From: Calamus simplicifolius
Taxonomy: Eukaryota; Streptophyta; Magnoliopsida; Arecales; Arecaceae
Direction of reading: 5' to 3'
DNA: 64,000 nt
Assembly (NCBI GenBank): GCA_900491605.1
Contig: UESW01004620.1
Location: 500,971-564,970 of the forward strand
Shown in pieces: positions 38,101 through 48,861 of this stretch. The notes under the pieces are model-generated. The model saw only the letters and a list, made by a program, of their open reading frames with translations, had not been told where the DNA came from and made no database searches. Both the position numbers and the translations under genes were made by a program. How positions within the stretch are numbered: the first letter of the stretch is position 1; every line of letters starts with the position of its first letter.

Positions 38101-39833
38101 CTTTGAGGGGTAGTTTTTCTGCCTTTTTTCTTTTGGATTGGATGGGTAGGGAGGGGAGGGAAAACCCAACCTAAGGAGAAAATCCAAAGATAGATTTAAC
38201 ATTCTTCTTCTCACCTTTTTTTCCTCCTTTGGATCTTGCTAGAGAAATGTCTCCTTTGGTGTTCTCTCTTTCTCTCATAGTTAGCCCACGAGGATCTCTC
38301 TAACTTTCTTTGCTAGAAAAATTGAATGGATTAATATCCAAAATTATGAGATAGGACTTATTTAGTGTATCTTACAATCCTTGTTGAACTTGTCAATATA
38401 AGCTTTCAACAGCTTCTACTCTTTAAAGTTTAAACAACTTCATGTTAAATGCACGGCAGATGACTATTGATAGTGTATGACTAGTCAATTTCAATTTATG
38501 GTATGGTGCCTTATAAACCATGGATTTTTTCGCTGATTGTGTCACTTTTCTCTAGATATTTTTGATAATTCAATTTTTTTTTAGTATTTAGAAATCATTT
38601 CAATATGTAATTGTCGACTAGAATATCAGCTTTGAATTAGTTGCAGTCAGATTTTCAGTGAAGTGCTGTCAAGTTACTTTTGCTAAATTTCAGCATGCCG
38701 CACATAGTTATCTTTATCTTCTTGAGTAGATATAACTTATTTTTATTTTTTTATTATCAGGACGGATAACTCCATAAAGAATCACTGGAATTGCTCTCTC
38801 AAGAAGAGGTTGGATTCATATTTAACATCAGAGTTTATTGAACAGCCTCTTAGGGCTGTTGCCCTTGATTTGAACAATCATGTACAAAATGCAGAATGTC
38901 CTAAAGCAGATCCTTTGAAGAAATTTGCTAATGATTTTATATCACATGATGGGAAAATAAATGCAGATAAGTTTATCACTTCTAATGTGGGTTTGGGTTA
39001 TCAAAGTACCAGCCCAAAAAGCAGTGTGTGGACTTCACTTCTGCAGGAGATTCCAAGTGTTCACTGCCAGAAAATTTCAAACATTCAGACGTTGTGGTGG
39101 AATCAAATACAGAACATGATTCAGGAAAAACTGATTACAAATCTCCAAAAAGATCATGGCAAAACCTGTCAAGTTCTGGTGATGTAGCCCTAGATATGAA
39201 CAAAAAAATTAATGATAAATTATTTCAAGTTTACCCATATGCAAACCAAGTGACAGCAATGGCACTGCTGATATCAACAGAATTCTTACTGCGCCTCTAC
39301 ATTATGAGAATGGGAATCCTGATTCCTTGTGTTATGCACCTTTCTGGTTGATGGATGTAGATGGTTGTCTTACAAGTGAAAAGTTGCCTAAATCTAATAG
39401 TCATATTCAGCCTACAGTAAGCCCCATCCATTGTTCAACACCACCAGACCTTTCTTTAAGTCTTGCTTGTATTCCAAGCAGTCCAGAGTTTATTTTAAGA
39501 ACTGCAGCAGAAGGTTTTGAAATTATGAGAAAAAGAGGGGGCAAGAGTTCTAAGCCGTTGTTTCTAGAAAAGTTGAAAGAGGAAACTGTTGATGCAAAAT
39601 ATACCTCTGGCATTGACAAATTTCAATGGAAGGCTGAAAGTTTTAAGGATGTTTTGGAGTCTGAACATGTGCAAAGCAACACCGAAGTTAATTTCAACAG
39701 AACTGTTGATCTGAGTGGTGATCAGCTTTGCTCCTCTCATAATTTATTGAAATATGAAGATTCTGAAGCTACAAAATCTGTAGAAAAAAGATTAGAAGCA
39801 GAGCTTGATTTGGAGTATGATCTATCATTGTGA
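23119..39833 (+). CDS. Three-repeat MYB transcription factor (MYB3R type), with frameshifts
   Basis: Seven exons: 23119-23189, 23985-24039, 24329-24385, 25335-25429, 25518-25621, 34656-34784 and 38761-39833, all GT-AG. The protein is about 528 residues. R1 covers about residues 35-80 (GGWTNEEDYLL ... AELFPDRTDVQCLHRW), R2 about 85-132 (GTWTKEEDDL, KKWSVIAKSLPGRIGKQCRER) and R3 about 137-185 (DAWTREEEEIL, NKWAEITKYLPGRTDNSIKNHW). The C-terminal part carries SSPEFILRTAAEGF and RKRGGK, resembling the conserved MYB3R tail motif. Family role: nuclear regulators of G2/M genes through MSA elements. Odd: exon 3 ends in an in-frame TAG (24383-24385) although the other frame reads WKKI, and exon 7 changes frame twice (near 39015 and 39250). 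All three fit single missing bases. Introns 5 (9.0 kb) and 6 (4.0 kb) are swollen by insertions. Confidence 0.92.
26738..27042. repeat. Diverged tandem duplication in MYB3R intron 5
   Basis: Two copies of about 150 bp (26738-26887 and 26889-27042) share AGAAGGTCCA, TAATGCATATAT, TTTGATYCT and GAAGCCTATCTGCTA in order. A short (AT)n tract lies nearby at 26354-26377. Confidence 0.7.
27298..28651 (+). repeat. 5' LTR of the intronic retrotransposon
   Basis: A 1,354-bp LTR. Between about 27590 and 27920 it holds a tandem array of roughly 30-40-bp units built on CATGAACAGTGCTCGGCC followed by CCTCAGCCTCGGCCT. An AATAAA at 28359-28364 may mark the poly(A) signal. The last bases are GGCGTTAACA. Confidence 0.93.
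30060..30600. repeat. Tandem array 1 inside the intronic retrotransposon
   Basis: Degenerate units of about 110 bp, in which CTCTCGGGTCATCCTTCGG, GTTCAAAAGGCACCTGAGCC and GAGCATGGTCCCATCACAG recur in order. It keeps one frame open over several units (30024-30542), but the peptide is only the repeat read out, so I do not call a gene. Confidence 0.8.
30610..30930. repeat. Tandem array 2 inside the intronic retrotransposon
   Basis: Short degenerate units of about 20-40 bp built on CCTCAGCGGCT, TTATATCTGCC and CAACGGTTTCATCTCAGCC. It follows array 1 and precedes the polypurine tract, the position where Tat-type elements often carry repeats. Confidence 0.75.
31427..32898 (+). repeat. 3' LTR of the intronic retrotransposon
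   Basis: A 1,472-bp LTR matching 27298-28651. The size difference lies mainly in the internal CATGAACAGTGCTCGGCC array (about 31650-32185), which has more units here. AATAAA lies at 32604-32609. Confidence 0.93.
34953..37704 (-). mobile_element. Candidate solo LTR (antisense) in MYB3R intron 6
   Basis: Read on the minus strand, the block starts TGTAATATCCCAAAC, a start typical of some plant Ty3/Gypsy LTRs, and ends CCCGATA. ATATC lies directly outside both ends (34948-34952 and 37705-37709), matching a 5-bp target duplication. The length is 2.75 kb and no coding region is seen. The block is GC-richer around 35830-36180. The end is TA rather than the usual CA, and the flanking word is AT-rich, so the borders are not certain. 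Confidence 0.42.
36131..36330. repeat. Tandem duplication of about 106 bp
   Basis: Two nearly identical copies start AGCCTACAGGGTGATCAGCC at about 36131 and 36237 and continue through GATGACCCAATGCACTATAT and GAATATGTTTATACTACC. They lie inside the candidate solo LTR. Confidence 0.9.
37788..38120. repeat. Locally repeated motif with a T16G17 tract
   Basis: The phrase CTATTAACAAAAG occurs three times (about 37789, 37898 and 38083), twice followed by a T-run, then GAGGGG(G)TAGTTTTT. A run of 16 T and 17 G spans 37854-37886. It lies in MYB3R intron 6, upstream of the last exon. Confidence 0.7.
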
Positions 39834-40120
39834 GTTATATAGCTTTACATGAGATTCAGCTGCAACCGCAATTCAAAAAGTAAGATATCACTATAGATTT
39901 ATTCCAAAAGCACATTTCTATGTGAAGTAACAAGATGCTATCAATTCTTTCCTAGTATATCTTTTCATGTAGATGCATTCCATTTGTCATGTCTTGTGTT
40001 TCAGTTTTCAATATTCGATACCTGGATATTAAATTTTATCCATCATTGGTACACATTTTACATGTTACATCTCACTAGGATCAGGATATATAAATTGTCA
40101 TGGAGGTCTCAATCAACTAA

Positions 40121-40302
40121 ACTCTGCCATGGCCGGTCCCAAGCCCGGGTAAAGGAGAAGGGTTGCGTTAGGTAGCTGACAACCAGCATAAAACTTTGTT
40201 AGATCCCTTAAAACATGAATCTACTAAATAGAAGAAGCAAATTCATGTAACCGGCCCCATGTAGTTGGGAAAAGGCTTAGATGAGTTGAGTTAAGTTGAG
40301 TT
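40121..40302 (+). mobile_element. SINE-like retroposon with 18-bp target duplication
   Basis: A 182-bp insert is bounded by perfect copies of GAGGTCTCAATCAACTAA (40103-40120 and 40303-40320). The body starts ACTCTGCCATGGCCGG and ends in a GTTGAGTT-type simple tail (about 40272-40302). A long target duplication plus a simple 3' tail is the mark of LINE-mediated retroposition. I could not find clear Pol III A and B boxes, so it may be a truncated copy. Confidence 0.8.
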
Positions 40303-40932
40303 GAGGTCTCAATCAACTAATGACAGTGAACTTTTCTCAAATTCTTCTACTTTTGTCAAAATCCTCATGGTGAACCACATTATCTTCCTCTTGTATTAAT
40401 GCTAAGAGATTACTGAAGTGGCTAACAAGCATGTGGGCTGCCATGGCATTGTTGTTTATGGACACAGGAAACAAGCATTGTTGTTTATGGACACAGGAAA
40501 CAAGTAGTAGATTTAGTACTCTACAAATATTTGGAGATCAATGAGAGTGGTTTGCCAAATTGCAGTTGTTATATAGGTAGAGTTGGCTGCATTCGAATAT
40601 AGCTAAAAGCTTATATCCGATCACCTCCCCCATTCTAAAGGATTATATGCTTGCTCTATAGCTTTTTGAGCTAAATTGCCAGATCAAATGAAATGCATTA
40701 AAATAGCTGCTTGCATTCTTGTAGAAGAATGCATAGATGGTATAAAATGTTGTACCAAGCTGACATTCTTTGCAAATGATATCATGATTAAATTTGCATG
40801 TCTAAACTGCTTTAAAAGTGTGCAATATATTCTGTCATTGCCAGCATGGGCTTTTTGAGCATGCCAGAAAAAGATCATATTATGCTGGCTAGTCCTACCC
40901 ACATTTGCATCACTAGGTGCCACAATGTATAG

Positions 40933-40971
40933 CCCCCCCCCCCCCCCCCAAAAAAAAAAAAAAAAAAAAAA
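40933..40971. repeat. C17A22 homopolymer junction
   Basis: 17 C (40933-40949) directly followed by 22 A (40950-40971). Its reverse complement matches the T16G17 tract at 37854-37886. Confidence 0.9.
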
Positions 40972-41985
40972 TCTCTTTTAAAACAATAGCACCAATGCTT
41001 TCAACACCTCTCAAAACTTTAGCCATGATGTACAAATAAATCACATGTCAGATTTGGAGATTTGTAGAGTAGACAAGTTTTTATTCATATGTAAAATGAT
41101 TGCCAACTTTTAATTTATTTCATTTATTTTGCTCTTTTGGTTGTCACATAATTATCACCTAATACCCACCAAATGATGGGAAATTTCAGCAATGGTCACA
41201 TAATCACACATTTTACATTATGCCAGTCCTAAAGATCTTCAAAGGAAAATTTCACTGGTGCTAGCTAGTCCTAAGAACCTGAAAGTAAAAATTCACTTGT
41301 CCTATAGATCTTGAAACTATCAATTTGCTTATGCTAATCAGTCAAAGTCTATATTCAAGTGCATTGTAAATCCACTAAAACATCTTCATGTTTTCTTACT
41401 ATTAAGGATTTAGGTATCACTAGAATGGACATCCTAGTTGCATCACATTGACAGGAAAAAGAGACCGAGATGGATGTGCAACGCCCCATTCTCTCTTGAA
41501 CTGGGATGTTCCAGCCATCTAGCTAGTCTTTACTTTCCTACTTGCATTATGACACTAGGGACGTCTTAGGATGGGTGGGATGTAAATTTTTCCATATTTT
41601 TTTCCTTTTTTTTTTGTTGTGACTGCTTCTTTTGGGGTGATTTCAATCCATCCCAACCATATTACCTCATCTTGGTATTGTCCCAGGCATCTTACGTTGA
41701 CCACCATATTTCTACAGATGTCTTCTATAGACAGAAAGAACTCCTTTCTTCACTTTCTTTTCAGGATCATCAACATTTCTAGAATTTGAATCTGAATTTG
41801 AATTTATCTTTAATTTTTCCAGATCTATAACATTGAAATTTTCAATTATTTTAAGATGTATGGTAACTATGTGCCATTGTCTTTCTTTTTTGAAGGTTAT
41901 TTTGTTTTTATAAGTTTAAATCCAAGTATGCTAGAACATTCTTAGTGTTACAATGTTCTGAAAACTGAAATGTTGAGTTAACATA

Positions 41986-43778
41986 TAGGGCTGAAAACGG
42001 GTCGGATAAACTCCGACCGTATCCGTATCCGTATTCGAATTATATCAAATTCGGATATTTATTTTATAGTTTAATCGGATTCGAATACAAATTCGGATAT
42101 CTAATCTAAAAATTATTCGGATACGGATATGGATATGATTTTATCTATATCTTTAGATACGGATATGGATATCCGTTAAAACAAAAGAAAGAAGACAAAG
42201 AGTCTGATCGCGGACGGACGGAGCGCTTTATTTATAGCATTTTTCGAGAGCGGGGGGTGGATGGAGCGCTTTATTTATGCATTTTTTGAGAGCAAGGGCA
42301 CTTATGACTTACCTTCTCGGAAATTAGCCATAAAATATAGCGAACCGATGAGTCTTAACTCATGGAGAACGCATGGGAAACACCTAACGAGCTGCATCCA
42401 ATCCAAAGCCTATTGGCACATAAAGCTTCGTTTGGAAGGAACCCCTATGCACCACCCAAGTCACGATGACGGCTGTGATCGAAAGTACATCATTACGTGG
42501 CGACAATCTGTGCACTTCTCTTTATAACTTCTAAGGCCACCCTCCCTCGCCTAAGGTTAGGCCTTTTGCTGTTTAGAAGTTTACAATTTATAGAAGAAAA
42601 TAGATTTTTTTTATTAAAAAAAAAAAAATAAAATAAATTGGTATAAATTTTTAATTTAGAGGTTTAAAAAGAGCATTGAAAAGCCTTTAAATTCTTTCTT
42701 TTTTTATTTTTTTTTTACTTTTCTTTTCAAATAGACTTTTAAGCGAAGCCATTATCTTTACAATTACCCTTCAAATCTTTTATTTGAGAGAGGCAATTGC
42801 TTTATAATTTTTTTTTTATAAATAATTTAGTGCCTACGAGATTTTTTAAAGTTTAAAGAGATTTTTTAAAATTTAAAGAAAGCGACGGTTTATCCTTAAA
42901 TATGCATAAATCTACTTTATCTACATTAGTTGTTATCTAGGGCTTATTCTTTATTTTAAAAAATAAGAAAAAAAAGCTATATCAAAGATATGTATACTAA
43001 ATTTTTTATTTTAAAAATTATTTATAAAATTTTTAAAGCTTTTAGTACTATAAATTTAGTGTTTTGTGTAGAAGTGAAAATAAATATTGAAAAACATGGG
43101 TTCCAAAGACTTCTTCAGGTGGCAACAGCAAATGAAAGATGAGTTCTAGAAATAATGAAATTGATATCATCAATGATAATGATCAACTTAGATGAAAAGA
43201 ATTTAAAGAGCAATATTAATAATTATTGGACTGTATAAATTTTTTTTGATTTCGATGCTAAGCCAATATGAGATTGTTATTGATGAAATTTAGAGGAATT
43301 CTTTAATTTTTAGGATTTTTCAAAAGCAATAAAAGTTTTGAATTATAATTATTATTTTTTGCATGTAATTATGATTATCTTGAATATACTTATGATTATC
43401 TTAGATTCTTTATGATCATGTCATTATATTTGTTTTCATTATTGAATTTTGTTTAAATTTAATTAATATTTAAGTAGTACTCAATTTATATGGATATGCT
43501 TGATATCCAATTTATATCCGTATCCATTTATAATAAATATGGATATACTTAATATCCGATTCGTATATGTATATAACAAATATAGATACTTGATATCCAA
43601 TTCGTATCCGTATATAACAAATATGGATATGCTTGATATCCGATTAGTATCCGTATCCATTTAGAATAAATATGGATATAATTTTAATATTCATTTAATA
43701 TTCGTATCCGTAAAAAAATATGGATAAAAATATGGATATACTACTATCCGATCCGTATCCGATCCATTTTTAGCCCTA
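41986..43778. mobile_element. hAT-like non-autonomous DNA transposon (1.79 kb)
   Basis: Terminal inverted repeats are TAGGGCTGAAAACGGGTCG on the left and TAGGGCTAAAAATGGATCG on the right read in reverse (16 of 19 identical). Flanks are TTAACATA (41978-41985) and GTAACATA (43779-43786), an 8-bp duplication with one change, which is the hAT hallmark. Subterminal regions (42020-42180 and 43480-43770) are packed with GGATATGGATA / TATCCGTATCC words in both orientations. No transposase frame is seen. The interior (42190-42560) is GC-richer, with a direct repeat of about 31 bp (42220-42251 and 42263-42293). Confidence 0.82.
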
Positions 43779-46700
43779 GTAACATAACTATGTTATTTTA
43801 ATTAGGGGCAAATTTCCAGACTTGATGATTACTGGAATAGTTTACTGAAGTGTATATCTCATTTCTTCGCTGCATTGGTGATCATTAGTAAAATAATGCA
43901 TTGGCATATTTCCCCACAACCATTTGACAATAGTTCTTTACATGTTTGCCTTTGAAGGGATATTCTTATGCAGACTCCCTTTGCACATGTAGGTATTCAC
44001 AAGGATGGCTGAATTGTACCGGATGGATGATTCAAGACGAGCAATATCAAACCATTCTGAAATTGGTCCAGTTCGATGGTTTGTTTTGGTACAAGGGCCA
44101 AACCATTTGATTGGACTCAATAGTAGATGGTTATGGGTTAAATTTTTCTGATTCATTAAACTAGTGTGCTGCCGGTTTGGTATGGTATGCCTCGTACCAA
44201 ACTGTACAGGTCCAGTATCTGTATCGAAATTTGGAATGACGAACCTTGGTTTTCAGTGTTCGTGTCTCAATCTTTCGAGTTCAACACCATTTGGAGACTT
44301 TTTTGTGCCCAAACTAATTTCGATGCCCCCTATCTTTTGAATCATACTGTAAGATCACCAAATTAGTGCCACCAAGCCTTCTAATTGAGCTCTGATAACA
44401 TGCGCATATTAAGGCAACATCAGAACTGTAGCCACTTAGCTGTTTGCACAGACGAAATCTACACAAGGGAAGAAGAAGCAATCAAAGAACATGAATGACA
44501 AAGCTCATATGAGTTAGGACATGTAGAAGTACTAGTTCAAATGGAGAATCAGTCTTACAAGTTAGGTGCAAAGAAGGTGCCTGCATGTAATCGACGTGCT
44601 GTTTTAATTATATTCCTGCAAGGTTCTAGAAATATCCTTAAATCTTTACAAGAAAGTGTGCAAATGTTTAAAAGTCTCTGTCAATGGCTGATCAGAAATG
44701 CTGGAACTTTTATTTTTTCCAAGTTAGCATGATAGTTTTCACATATGACAAGACGAGAAGTGGAAGGCTCATAGATAGTTTTCTGTGGCTGAGATATGCT
44801 TTTGCTCCATTTCTACTTTTTGTGATTTTCTTCTGTGGTAGTGCAATATCTTGATTGTTTATCTTTCATTCCAATGAAAGGCATCTTCAAAGTGCGGCAT
44901 TTTTACCTTCTGATGAGCAGGTATATAGTGTAAGCTGCAAGTCCTGTTCTGGAACATCTAATATTGATTTCTTTCTAATTTACTGTTGTAGGAATTCATG
45001 CTTTCTCTTAGGTGGAAGACAATACTGAATAAATGTGCTCTTCTCTAGAGATAGACAAGTTGAAGAAGGTACTCATGACTCCAAATCAGCAAATACTTTG
45101 GGATCTCTCTTGGCATCCACCACCTGCAAGGCTTGTAGCCCATTGCATTTTTTTTAATCTTTATATATGTACTCAGGCAACGTGACAGCAGTCACTATAA
45201 TTTTTTTTTAATAATTAGTTTTAGTGGTTTAAGAGAAGAGAGAGAAAACACAAGCATGTTGTTTATATACATTTTGGATGTCGAATCCCAAAAGTTCATT
45301 CTTTATACACTTAGACATTTTGACTGCCAGCTTTTTGGATTAAAATTAGTAGAAATAATTCAGTTTGATCAGAGGTTAGCCTGTTATCTTTTTATTGTAA
45401 TCTTCAGGAGGCCAATGAGTCAGAAGGGCCAATGAGTCTTGCCACTCTTTATATGGATTGGTAAAGCCATTTGGTCATTGGTTTTGTGCCCCATTTTCAT
45501 CTCTGCAAATCATTCTTATGTTTGTCGGTGCCAAACTAAGAGAAGGTTCTTTAATTTTGACTGCAAATATACTTTAAACCTGATATTCTGTTTTCTCTTA
45601 TAAGTTCATCACCCATTCTAGCACCACTGGATTACTTATTCAGAGGTGTGCTCACATGGCTCACAAGTATAAATTTCTCTCCTTGGTATTTTGCATTGAA
45701 TTTAATTATTTTAGCTTTACCCTTCTAATTATTCGAGCTCGTATATCTGATTGGTTATATTTTTTTTAGACTAAGCAAATTCAATTTTTTAATTTGCTGG
45801 ATGGCCTGATACCAGTCATCCAGACTTGTTCCATTTATCATCAGGCATGATCAATTGGAAATGTGGGTTTTCACAAGGGTGGCACCCACTGGTTATCTTT
45901 GTCCGTAGTTTATACTACTGCTCATGTCTTGCATGTACAGTGTCTCTGTGCACAGGAAGAAAGGATTTGTGGCTGGATGAAGCTCATGTTATGTAATTAA
46001 TCTTTTTTTAAAAAAAATTTCAATTTTTGCAGACAATGTTTTTTTATTTTCAGAATCTTGATTTCAAAATAATAAGATTAATAATAAAGCATCTTCCTCT
46101 GTCCAGCAAGCCAACATCTTTATCCCCTTTGAAGATAGGGGAAAAAAAAAAAGGATACCTAAACTTTCCTTCTTTTTCTTTTTTTTTTTTTTTTTGAGGG
46201 GGAGGGGGGATACCTAAAGTTTCCTTGAGTTTTCATTGCTTTTTGTGTCTTTCTGCCCTCTATTTGCAGTTGATGATCATATTAAAAGAAATTCAATACA
46301 AATTAATAGAGAAAAATTAAATAACCCTCATCAAGTCATTTTTTTGAATTTAAGTTGCATTTCAATCATATGCTTCAAGTAAAGGGATGAAAGTCATAAA
46401 AATCAATAAAAATATTTTAGAAGTATGAAGAATTAGAGAACTTTCATCAAGTTATTTCTATACATTTACTGCATATTTTCATCATATTCAGCATTTGCAT
46501 CGATGTGGAAGATCATATACATCGAATAGATACTTGCTAATTAGAGGGAAATATCCTTCAGATTATGTATTGAACATATATTTTATCAATAAGGAGTATA
46601 GAGTGGATAAATATCTTGTCAATTGGAGGTTACCTGTTAGGATTTGATAAATTTCGAGCATAGTTAGAGCGGCTATGGAAATAAGCAATAATAAAACTAA

Positions 46701-48387
46701 CTATTATTATAAATATAAGATGAATGTTTGAGAAATTATTGATACCCTTAGTTTTGTTTCAATTGAATATATTAACTTGCCCAAGTGTTTAGTGCTATTA
46801 AAAAAAATTTAAACTTATTATTTAATCTTTTCTCATTTCAAGTTCAAAAAATTAAATGTTGGGGTAACAGTGGGAGAGCAATTAGTTATTAAAGCTGAAC
46901 TTATGCCATATATTAGGATTAATATTTGATTATGTTTTCTTTTTATTTTAACATTAAAAAAATGATATTAGCTTTATAAAAACAGGATTTTTGAAGATTT
47001 ATTTTAGATATGTTACTCATTAAGTTCAAATTTTAGTTATTTAATTTCACTGCTTGATTTGTTTGTTTTGATATCACGATAAATGCTTTATATAATTATA
47101 AGATAATATCTTATGAGTATGAAATGGTTGTTTCATTTTTGACTGAAAATTTTAGGTCATGGACATGATGGCATACCTACTCAATCTGATGGTCGTGAAA
47201 GAAAAATATCTCAATAAATTCTACATGAAGCAGAGTACTCATTAGGTGAATAAATGAGGAATAGGTGGTGGGCATCACACAATGAAGAAGAATATAACTC
47301 AATATTCAACTTTTTATTACAATAAAATATGATTCCTTTGCTAATATAGACGAAATTCTACTCAAAATGTATTATTAAAAGAAAAAAGGGTCAATAAATG
47401 AGGAATAGGTGATGGGCATCATCGATTCATCACAATGAAGAAGAATATAACTTAATACTTAACCTTTTATTGCAATAAAGTATGATTCCTTTGCTAATAT
47501 AGGTGAAATTCTACTCAAAATATATTATTAAATAAAAAGAAAAAAAAGAAAAAAGAGGCATGCATACTACCCAATCCATTTTGGATAAGAAATGGGTATA
47601 TTTTAAAAAGAAAGCTAGCTTTTGCTTTGGGAGCAAAATTTAGATGCAGTTTATTGGGTATTTTTTAATCAAGTTCTTCACTAAGTAACATATGTATAAT
47701 TTTACAAATGTTAACATAAAAATCTAATGAAATACAATGGCATCTACAAGATTATATATGTATAGAATATCTCATAACAAACATCTAATGAACTATATCT
47801 AAATTTCTTTTCTTACCCTCATTATATGGATCTTTCATATTAAAATATCTTATCACAGCCTACTTTCCTTTTCAATCCTAGAAAAAATGAGGGATATCTC
47901 CCATACTGAAATAAAAGCATGAACAAATTTTTGCATCAAACTATTGGAAGAAGAATAATTACATGATCGGCAGTTCAATGATGAAAATACCCAATCCACA
48001 TCGATTATTGAATACAATAATATACCCAAGCCAATGGCAATGATAACCACCAAAGGAGTAGAAGATGGCAACAAAAATAAAAAATAAAACTTCAGGAAGA
48101 AAAATCTTGCTTCAGGTCTGTTGATATAACTTAACATGAATCCAAAGAAATCAAATCTTTGATCACCACATACATTAAAGCTTTATCAGGAAGAAAAAAA
48201 AATATTTTTTTTCCCCAAACATTCGAAAATATCATCAATTTGATATAATTCAAATGGAGGCCGCATGCTGAATAGAAAAAAGGTGGATCCACAAACAGAT
48301 CAAATATTGCGATCGCGGAGATGGAGGACGGACGGACGGACGGTCGTGATCATGATCTTGATGGAGCGATGGAGGGAGGAGGAGAGA
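43779..48387. other. Intergenic region after the hAT-like element
   Basis: About 4.6 kb without a supported gene. It contains low-complexity T- and A-rich runs, a purine/pyrimidine tract near 46170-46210 and the 47249-47540 duplication. GGTACCAAAC-type words near 44010-44230 may be scraps of a dispersed repeat. Confidence 0.5.
47249..47540. repeat. Tandem duplication of about 140 bp
   Basis: Copy 1 (47249-47381) and copy 2 (47392-47540) both run AATAAATGAGGAATAGGTG, GGGCATCA, AATGAAGAAGAATATAAC, TATGATTCCTTTGCTAATAT and CTACTCAAAAT. Copy 2 has a small insertion after GGGCATCA. Confidence 0.88.
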
Positions 48388-48624
48388 TTAAACGGGGGAG
48401 GGATTGGAATCGTCGCTGTGGACGGAGTCGAAGGTGACGGGTTTGGTGAGCATGAGGGGGCGGTCCTTGGCCTCCTCCTCGTCGTCGCCGTCGTCCTCGG
48501 CGGTGCTGAGGTTGATGCAGGAGCAGCGCTCCAGGGAGGCGAAGAAGGCCGACGCCACGCTCGTCCCCACCCAGTTCGCCATCCCTTCCAGCCTCTCGTA
48601 CGACAGGAACCCCTGGTTCTCCAT
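48388..48624 (-). CDS. Small acidic-centred protein of unknown function (78 aa)
   Basis: A single-exon frame on the minus strand starts at ATG 48624 (the frame extends two GTG codons further up) and ends at 48388. Residues 1-40 are mixed and largely ordered-looking (MENQGFLSYERLEGMANWVG, then an alanine/phenylalanine-rich AFFASLERCSC). Residues 43-54 are strongly acidic (AEDDGDDEEEA), and the rest is PLMLTKPVTFDSVHSDD. There is no signal peptide or clear membrane helix. The GC-rich codon use contrasts with its AT-rich surroundings, as for other real exons here. I do not recognise the family. The (CT)13 run at 48836-48861 and a TTTAAA-like word near 48775 lie in its upstream region. Confidence 0.65.
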   Translation of the reverse strand: MENQGFLSYERLEGMANWVGTSVASAFFASLERCSCINLSTAEDDGDDEEEAKDRPLMLTKPVTFDSVHSDDSNPSPV

Positions 48625-48830
48625 CACCACCTACCTTCCGATCGATGATCCGACGATGGCCGGAAGAAAAAGGAGAAGGATAATAACGACGCAAGAAAGG
48701 GAGAGATTTGGAGAGGAAAGAACCAAAACGGACACGACAAGCAGGATCCGCTGAACGGGTGAATCGTGGGTGTTTTAAAGATAGCCCCGGCTTTTTCTGG
48801 TCCTCTTCCCACGTGGGAATATGCCACCAG

Positions 48831-48835
<5 letters not shown>

Positions 48836-48861
<26 letters not shown>
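48836..48861. repeat. (CT)13 microsatellite
   Basis: A perfect CT run about 215 bases upstream of the small minus-strand gene; on that strand it reads (GA)n, a common plant core-promoter feature. Confidence 0.9.

Larger units (their letters stand above)
39834..41985. other. Downstream region of MYB3R
   Basis: It begins with the MYB3R 3' UTR and contains the SINE-like insert, a 27-bp direct duplication near 40445-40502 and the C17A22 tract. No further gene is supported. Confidence 0.5.

Noticed and set aside
44010..44230. Possible dispersed repeat with GGTACCAAAC and GGTTTGGTATGG words, also near 33820-34030
   Set aside because: Similarity is patchy, with no ends or target duplications visible, so no element could be delimited.
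48265..48754. Plus-strand frames of 116-127 residues over the small gene
   Set aside because: Low-complexity Gly/Val/Ala or Ser/Arg products caused by the GC-rich minus-strand exon.
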